DNA from: Panonychus citri
Lineage: Eukaryota > Arthropoda > Arachnida > Trombidiformes > Tetranychidae
Reading direction: 5' to 3'
DNA: 64,000 nt
NCBI RefSeq assembly: GCF_014898815.1
Contig: NW_026515543.1
Span: forward strand, 2,418,001-2,482,000
Each line of letters opens with the position of its first letter. Positions within the stretch are counted from its first letter, which is position 1. The notes under the pieces were generated by a model that saw nothing but the letters and a program-made list of their open reading frames with translations, did no database searches and was not told the origin of the DNA. Of the stretch, positions 57,971 to 64,000 are shown piece by piece. The translations under genes were made by a program, and so were the position numbers.

Positions 57971-60900
57971 ATGAAAATGTGGATAAAACTTTCTCACGTT
58001 AATTCCAAGAGAAATGCAACACTAACACAACAATTAATTAGTGAAACAATTAACTCACCGGACTCAATCTGTTCAATTTGTGAGCCAAATTTAAAAGTTT
58101 TATCTTTAAATGTTGATAACCACTGTGTATTCGGGAATCAGTCCATGGGGCTAATAATCTCTAATATTGATCGAGGTGAGATAATCGAGGTAAAAACGGA
58201 CGAGCTATTGGTAGTTAGAATACCGTGAAAACAACTAATTGCAATTGTAATCTACATTCGTCCATGGATCCAAAAATCGAGAGACGAAGTAATAATAACA
58301 ATTCGTAGCATCAGCTCAACATACAATAACTTCACAATTGCCGTAATGGGTGATTTAAACACATCTGATCAATATTGGCAGAGAACGAACCAAGTCCATG
58401 ACCACAGATACGGAAGAAACCGATCATTCTACGACCCATTAATTGATCTACTGAAAGAGATTAACTTGAGACCGATAAGTGAAACATTTGAAACAACATT
58501 CAATTCAACATCATGGGTAATTGACATGATATTTACCAACACGCAAACAAATGAAGCAACTACAATCAGTGTTGAATCGGACCACCAAATGATAACGGCC
58601 AAAGCCAAATTACGACCAAAATCGTCGACTGCAAGACCGATTCAAACAAAAAAGAAAATTTTCGGCTCATGGCGACTCAAGGAGAGACCAAAAGATGATT
58701 ATCCAAGAGAAGGTAAATGGTCCAAAGATCATACACTGGTGGAAATGACGAAGAAAATAATACATTTTCCAGATAATCATGCGAAATGGGGACTAATGAA
58801 GAAAAGGAAAAACAAATTAAGGAGATTAACAAAGCTGAAACGAAGTATTTTGAAGGATAAAGCAGAGAACTGGGAAACGAACCTGAGACAAATAAATAAA
58901 GAAATCAATAGGAAAATTGGCGAATTCAATATAATAAAACTCTTCAAGAAAGTTAGGGAATCCAAAAAGATCTGGACCCTGGTAAATAAACACATTAGAG
59001 TTCGAAAAGTCCCAATAAACTGGTCAGATCAACGCACAATTGATAGCAAAGCATCATGGTTAAGTGGTTTCACAAAAAACAAACCATCATATGTAGATGA
59101 ACCAGCCTACTTACAGGGTAAGCTAGAAACATATGAGAGAAACATGATAATGAAAATGAAAGCGACGAGCTCCAGTTTAGCAGCTGATAACTTCGACAAA
59201 AATTCTTGGAATAAATTCAAGAAGATCAATATGGATCGAATAATATGGCTGATTGAAAGATTCTTTGAAATTTCACATGTTCCCAACGTATTGACGACAG
59301 TCGGTTGTGGCTTTGTTCCAAAAGCAGGAGGCAAACTAAGAATGGTCCGCACCCCATGTTACCTATTAAAAATCATCGACAAAATCATAGCAAATAGACT
59401 TCTGATATCGCCCCCTCTTTTCTACTACCAGGGACACAATTTGGTTTCCTAAGGAAGAAAAGTAGAGAAGATTTTTACTTGACAGTGACAACACATAAAG
59501 ATTTTAGAGATTCAATAATTTTAAAAATCGACGTGAAAACCGCATTTGATGATGTTAGCCTAACCCAAATCCGGTGTCGGCTGGTAAATGCGGTGGGCGA
59601 AGCGACAGTTAAAATTATCGAGTCAATAAACAAGAACAGTTGGCTTACGATCTATGACAATGGCCAAAAACTATACAAGAAGAATGAATCTGAAGTGTCA
59701 CAGGGACTAGCGATCGGTCCGTTACTATTTATACTGGCTCTGGACCATTGCATTAGGAAATGGTGGACAATGGGAATAAAAGTATTCGCATATGCGGATG
59801 ACATGTTGGTAATGTTACCACCAAACTCCAAGAGATCCATCCAAAATGTGATGAATGAAATTGAAAAAATACTGATGGAAATAAACCTGAAGATAAACAG
59901 GGAGAAAACTGAAGTAATATTCCCAACTGATAAGAAAGAACATGAATTAGTAGGATTCACGATGGTGAGAAAAAAACCAAATATGAAACAGTTTAATGGG
60001 TTAATAATGAAAACCTACGAAGAGAAAGTTATCCCGAAACTCTCAGTAAACTGGCCATCGATTAAATACCTACCGGAAGACACCAAAAAACTACTGTTCA
60101 GCTCATTAGTATGGCCACAGATATATAAACATGTTCTAATGATGTTGATAGAAGATAACCCACCGATCGGGCAAATGGTTGAAGCTATTGGCTCGCTCAT
60201 CAACAGATTTACAGGGGCCAAGAAGAGATCAAGATGGACACATAGAATCATATTGAAATACCCGGACTACATTGGTAACACATTGAAAACCATCAAGAAA
60301 CACCAGGCGAATCAATCAGGAAAATTACAGGGAAAGAGATGGATTCCAGAGACTTGGCCACCGATAATGCAAATAAAAGATAAACAAGTAGATGAAGGTT
60401 CAAAGATAACAGCGTATAGAGTTAGACAAGGCAAGGGAAGAATCGAAGTAACATTAAAAACATTCACTTCAAGGGACACCAGAGCAATGACGCTGCTCAT
60501 ACCGGGGAAAGCAAGTGAGTATGAAGGTTACCTTATAGCAGTAGAATTGATTATTCAAATCTACCAAAATAAAAATGTAACAATCGAATTGGACAAGAAG
60601 ACATCAACATACCTCTATGGTTCATCTGGATTCGCCAGAGCAATGAGACAGATCATGTTGAAACCAGGTAATTGGAACTACAAATTATACCAAGAAAGGA
60701 GCTGGAGAGACGGGGAAAACGGATTGGAGGTACCCGTAAGTGGGAAGCCGATAAACCAATTAAACCAGAGAAAGGAACTAAACAATTTGGTGGAAATAAT
60801 TATGACGAAAGCTTACAAGGAAAGTAATGGAACACTGAGCAAACTGGGCCTGGAATACAAAACAAAATTACACAAAGGAATGAGGATAACATTGGATCAG

Positions 60901-61188
60901 TTCACCAAACACTACTGCTTACCTGTTTGTTGTGGATCACAAAAGACCAGTTACCATATACTATATGAATGCCCGGAAGCAATGATGAAATGGCCGCAAA
61001 TAATGGGAATAAGACATAAACCAATTGAAGAATGGAGAAGCACGGAGATAAAACTAATCAATGAAATAACAAAATGTATGAAAACAGAAATGTCAATCTA
61101 TTGTACATCCTTATCACTAATCGGTGGATTAAATGACCGATCGAGGGCAGCACCTGAGGCTGCTCAGTCATTTGACGACTGTAATTAG
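57971..61188 (+). mobile_element. Decayed LINE ORF2 (endonuclease / RT / RNase H-like / C-terminal knuckle)
   Basis: A LINE ORF2 relic that begins at an ATG at 57971 with no ORF1 directly before it, so it is probably 5'-truncated. An in-frame TGA at 58226-58228 interrupts the endonuclease domain, and a frameshift near 59430-59460 separates the RT fingers from the palm. Recognisable parts are GDLNTSDQYW and SDHQM (endonuclease), KIDVKTAFDDV and FAYADDMLVML (RT palm A and YADD), an RNase H-like stretch around YEGYLIAVELI, and a Cys/His knuckle (CCGSQKTSYHILYEC) near the end. These place it in the Jockey/I/R1-type group. The 3' tail after the stop is GC-richer, then AT-rich. It differs strongly from the ORF2 at the left edge. 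Confidence 0.88.
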
Positions 61189-61878
61189 TCACCCTCAAGG
61201 GGGAGGAATGAATAAAGAAAAATTGTTACGTTAATTAATTAATTGTCTTTTAGTTAATTGTCGTATAATTAAGATAAAATATTCTACAATTATAATAAAT
61301 TGCTGCTCATCGTATTCTTTACATCAGTTGATTACTTTGTCTTTCTCTTTTTCTATCTTTTTGATTACATTGATTATCTTTTGGTGAGTTATTTTTATGG
61401 TTAATATTTTTTTCTTGTGTTTATCTTTGATTTTATCAATTTGTTGATTGTTATTTATTTGTCCTTGATTGTTGTTGATATTTTCTATATATTCTAATCT
61501 AATTGTTGATGAACCTTGAGACTATTACTACCAATCTAGGTACTACTAAGGTTATCTCATGTGTATTTTGTCAGTTAATGACATCAACATCGTCTCAAAT
61601 TATGTACAGTTATGTAATTGTATTTTTTTTATTGAGTCGTTAATTGTTATCAATGATTATCATTAGATATCATTTCATAGATAAATATCATTCAACCTTG
61701 GTGACAACCAAAGTTAACTCAATCATGTTAAATTGTTTCGGTGTTTAATCAAGTATTTTAGTTTCACTCTTCGTGCCCTTGCATCTAGACACGTATTATT
61801 TTAATCTAAACTAATTGTTTCCTTTTTTTCCCAATTGTTTCTATTTTAGAGTTTTCTTTTTTCTAATGGTCAATTAAT
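61189..61878. other. LINE 3' tail and intergenic upstream of ALDH4A1
   Basis: About 690 bases. The first about 50 (a CCCTCAAGGGGGAGG block then AATAAAG) look like a LINE 3' UTR end. The rest is AT-rich and includes the ALDH4A1 promoter. No gene is seen. Confidence 0.4.
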
Positions 61879-64000
61879 ATGGTTGTAAATGTGATTAAGA
61901 GAGTTAATCTACTCAACTCGCCGATTAAAACTCTACAAAGGCTTCCGCCGAGGTATTTTACATTTCATATCTCTTTGAATTCCCCAAGTTTTGTTTCAGT
62001 GATAAACTTGATAGGGAAATTTTTTTTTCTCCATTAAATTGTTACATATTCTCATCTTTAATTGTTTCTAATTGTATTATTTATCCTTCTCTTCATTTAC
62101 AGGACATTCACCACTGTTGTTAGTGAGAAAATTGAAGATTTTACCATTTCCAATGAGCCACTTTTAAGTTATCTTTCCAATAGTAAGGAGAGGAAGGCCT
62201 TACAAGAATCGTTGGCTAAATTATCAACGACCTGTTACAATGTACCGATTGTCATAAATGGTCAAGAATTTACTAGTGACCATGTTAAATCACAAGTTAT
62301 GCCTTTTGACCATTCAAAGTCTCTTGCAAAATACTATTGGGCTACACCGGTTTGTGTCTAATTTTAGAGTTAGATTTGTGTCTAAATCAATCAGTTTGGA
62401 GACTAATTTTATATTATTGGGAATTTGATTATATTTTGTAGGAATTGTTGAACAAAGCAATTGAAACTTCGTTAGAGAGAAGGGAAAAATGGGAACAAGT
62501 ACCGTTAAAGGAAAAGATTCATATTTTTCTTCGAGCAGCCGATTTGGTGGCTACAAAGTATCGTTATGATCTTCTAGCGGCAACGATGCTTGGTCAGGGT
62601 AAAACGGTTTTCCAGGCCGAAATCGATGCAGCCGGTGAATTTGCTGATTTTTTACGATTCAATGCATTTTTTGCCAAAGAAATGATTAAATATCAACCAA
62701 TCAGCGAGAATCCGTCGGTTTTGAAAAATAGTTTCCGCTACAGAGGAATTGAAGGTTTTATTGCTGCGATTTCACCTTTTAATTTCACCGCGATCGGCGG
62801 TAATCTCGCCTCAGCACCAACGTTAATGGGTAACGTTGTCCTGTGGAAACCCTCGGACACGGCGATACTTTCCAACTATCTTTCATTCAAGATACTCCAA
62901 GAAGCGGGTGTCCCTCCTGGCGTAATTAATTTCGTTCCTTCCGATGGACCAGTTTTCGGTGATTCAATCACATCTTCCCGTTGGTTGGCTGGTATTAATT
63001 TCACTGGAAGCGTTGGAACCTTTAAACATCTTTGGAAACAAACGGCTTCCAATTTAGACGTTTACCTTAATTATCCTCGATTAGTGGGTGAATGTGGTGG
63101 TAAAAATTATCACTTCGTTCACTCATCAGCTGATGTCGTTAATGTTTCTGTTAACAGCATTCGATCAGCCTTTGAATATAGTGGACAAAAGTGTTCAGCA
63201 TGTTCCAGACTTTACGTTCCTAAAAGTAAATGGCCTGAGGTAATTTATTATTCAACTTTTCTATTTACAAGAAGATTTATTCCAATCAAATTTGAATTAT
63301 CATTAATATTTTTCTCCTTTTATTCACAGATTAAATCAGAAATGTTAAAAATTATCAATGAAATGAAAGTTTCTAGTCCATTAGAATTTGATAGTTTCAC
63401 TTCATCTGTAATCGACGAGAAAGCTTTTAATCGTATTCGTGGTTACATTGATCATGCCAGAGAAAGTTCATCTTGTCAAATTATCGCCGGCGGGGAAGTT
63501 GATAAATCAATTGGTTACTTTATTAAACCGACAATCATTGAATGTAATGATTTAAATGATAGACTATTTAATGAGGAAATCTTTGGTCCAGTTTTAGCTG
63601 TTTATCAGTACGAAGATTCAAATGTCCAAGAAACACTTCGACAAGTTCATCGAAACACTCATTTTGCTTTAACTGGAGCTATTTTCGGCCAAGACCCGTA
63701 AGTTAATTAGTAAATTTGTTGTAATTGTTTTTCATTTTTCAAAATTTTTCTTTATTTTTTTCTCTTAATTTAGTAAATTTTTACAAATGGCTGCTGAAGA
63801 GTTGAAAATGTCGGCGGGTAATTTTTATATCAACGATAAATCAACTGGAGCTGTAGTGGGACAACAACCATTTGGTGGAAGCCGATTATCGGGTACCAAT
63901 GATAAAGCGGGTGGACCTCATTATTTACTTCGTTGGACATCACCTCAAACAATTAAAGAATCATTTATTAATCAAAGAGAATGGAAATATCCTTACATGA
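61879..64000 (+). CDS. ALDH4A1: Delta-1-pyrroline-5-carboxylate dehydrogenase, mitochondrial (3' end cut by window)
   Basis: Five exons (61879-61952, 62103-62349, 62442-63239, 63330-63697, 63774-64000+) give about 570 residues so far. The short basic first exon fits a mitochondrial targeting peptide. Aldehyde-dehydrogenase landmarks are present: SPFNFTAIGGNL, WKPSDTA, FTGSVGTF, GECGGKN and the catalytic cysteine block SGQKCSACSRLYVP, followed by EEIFGPVLAVY and QQPFGGSRLSGTNDKAGG. The C-terminal LLRWTSPQTIKE is diagnostic for P5C dehydrogenase. Reaction: glutamate semialdehyde/P5C + NAD+ to glutamate, the second step of proline breakdown in the matrix. The frame is still open at base 64000, but similarity to the family suggests only a few residues are missing. 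Confidence 0.95.

Noticed and set aside
58346..59452. Independent gene starting at 58346
   Set aside because: It is the same frame as 57971-58228 after a single TGA and continues the LINE endonuclease domain, so it is part of one decayed ORF2.
1..64000. CRISPR arrays, bacterial operons, prophage or tRNA genes
   Set aside because: No spaced repeat arrays, no bacterial gene structure and no cloverleaf-type sequence were seen; the DNA is clearly eukaryotic with spliced genes.

Overview
The window is animal nuclear DNA. It is AT-rich, with conserved metazoan genes, short GT-AG introns (mostly about 50-120 nt) and closely packed genes on both strands. JNK with a TPY loop, a DUOX maturation factor, a leishmanolysin-like peptidase, a GRIP golgin, MED15 and SNAPC4 all point to a bilaterian. 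The compact gene style suggests an arthropod, perhaps a mite; that is inference only. Exon borders below were set by hand from splice sites and reading-frame continuity, and every multi-exon model closes in frame.

Layout. 1-2345 (-): an apparently intact LINE (zinc-knuckle ORF1 overlapping an endonuclease/RT ORF2 that runs off the left edge). 2674-3975 (-): a separate gag-like zinc-knuckle gene with a small 5' intron. 4294-10206: RUVBL2 (+), a small secreted orphan (-), USP19 (-). 11468-12233: a truncated, start-less copy of a RING gene whose parent lies at 25503-26642. 13294-19842 (-): JNK, MED15 and a truncated KIX-only MED15 paralogue. 20188-25256 (+): DNAJC21, an SLC9B-type cation/proton antiporter, and a GCC88-type GRIP golgin. 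25503-38162 (-): Topors-like RING protein, neutral sphingomyelinase, SRSF10-like splicing factor, SNAPC4, a cysteine-rich membrane protein, and an EF-hand/PP1-fold phosphatase. 38865-42838 (-): FHIP (FAM160A). A 3 kb gene-poor stretch follows. 45808-46366 (+): COX20. 46990-50387 (-): leishmanolysin-like peptidase. 51377-53360 (-): DUOXA. 54753-61188: a second mobile-element-derived block made of another intron-bearing gag-like gene (+), an antisense two-exon gene with dsRBD-like and USP-like parts (-), and a decayed LINE ORF2 (+). 61879-64000 (+): ALDH4A1, cut by the right edge.

The host genes are mainly housekeeping: chromatin remodelling, Mediator and snRNA transcription, splicing, ubiquitin removal, stress signalling, lipid signalling, Golgi and endosome trafficking, COX assembly and proline catabolism. 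They do not form one pathway. The more unusual content is recent local duplication (RING fragment, KIX paralogue, a promoter/first-exon repeat flanking DUOXA, a 5' cassette shared by SNAPC4 and its neighbour) and the two gag-like genes that share a phase-0 5' intron. The antisense dsRBD/USP-like gene wedged between gag and RT is the best candidate for something undescribed.
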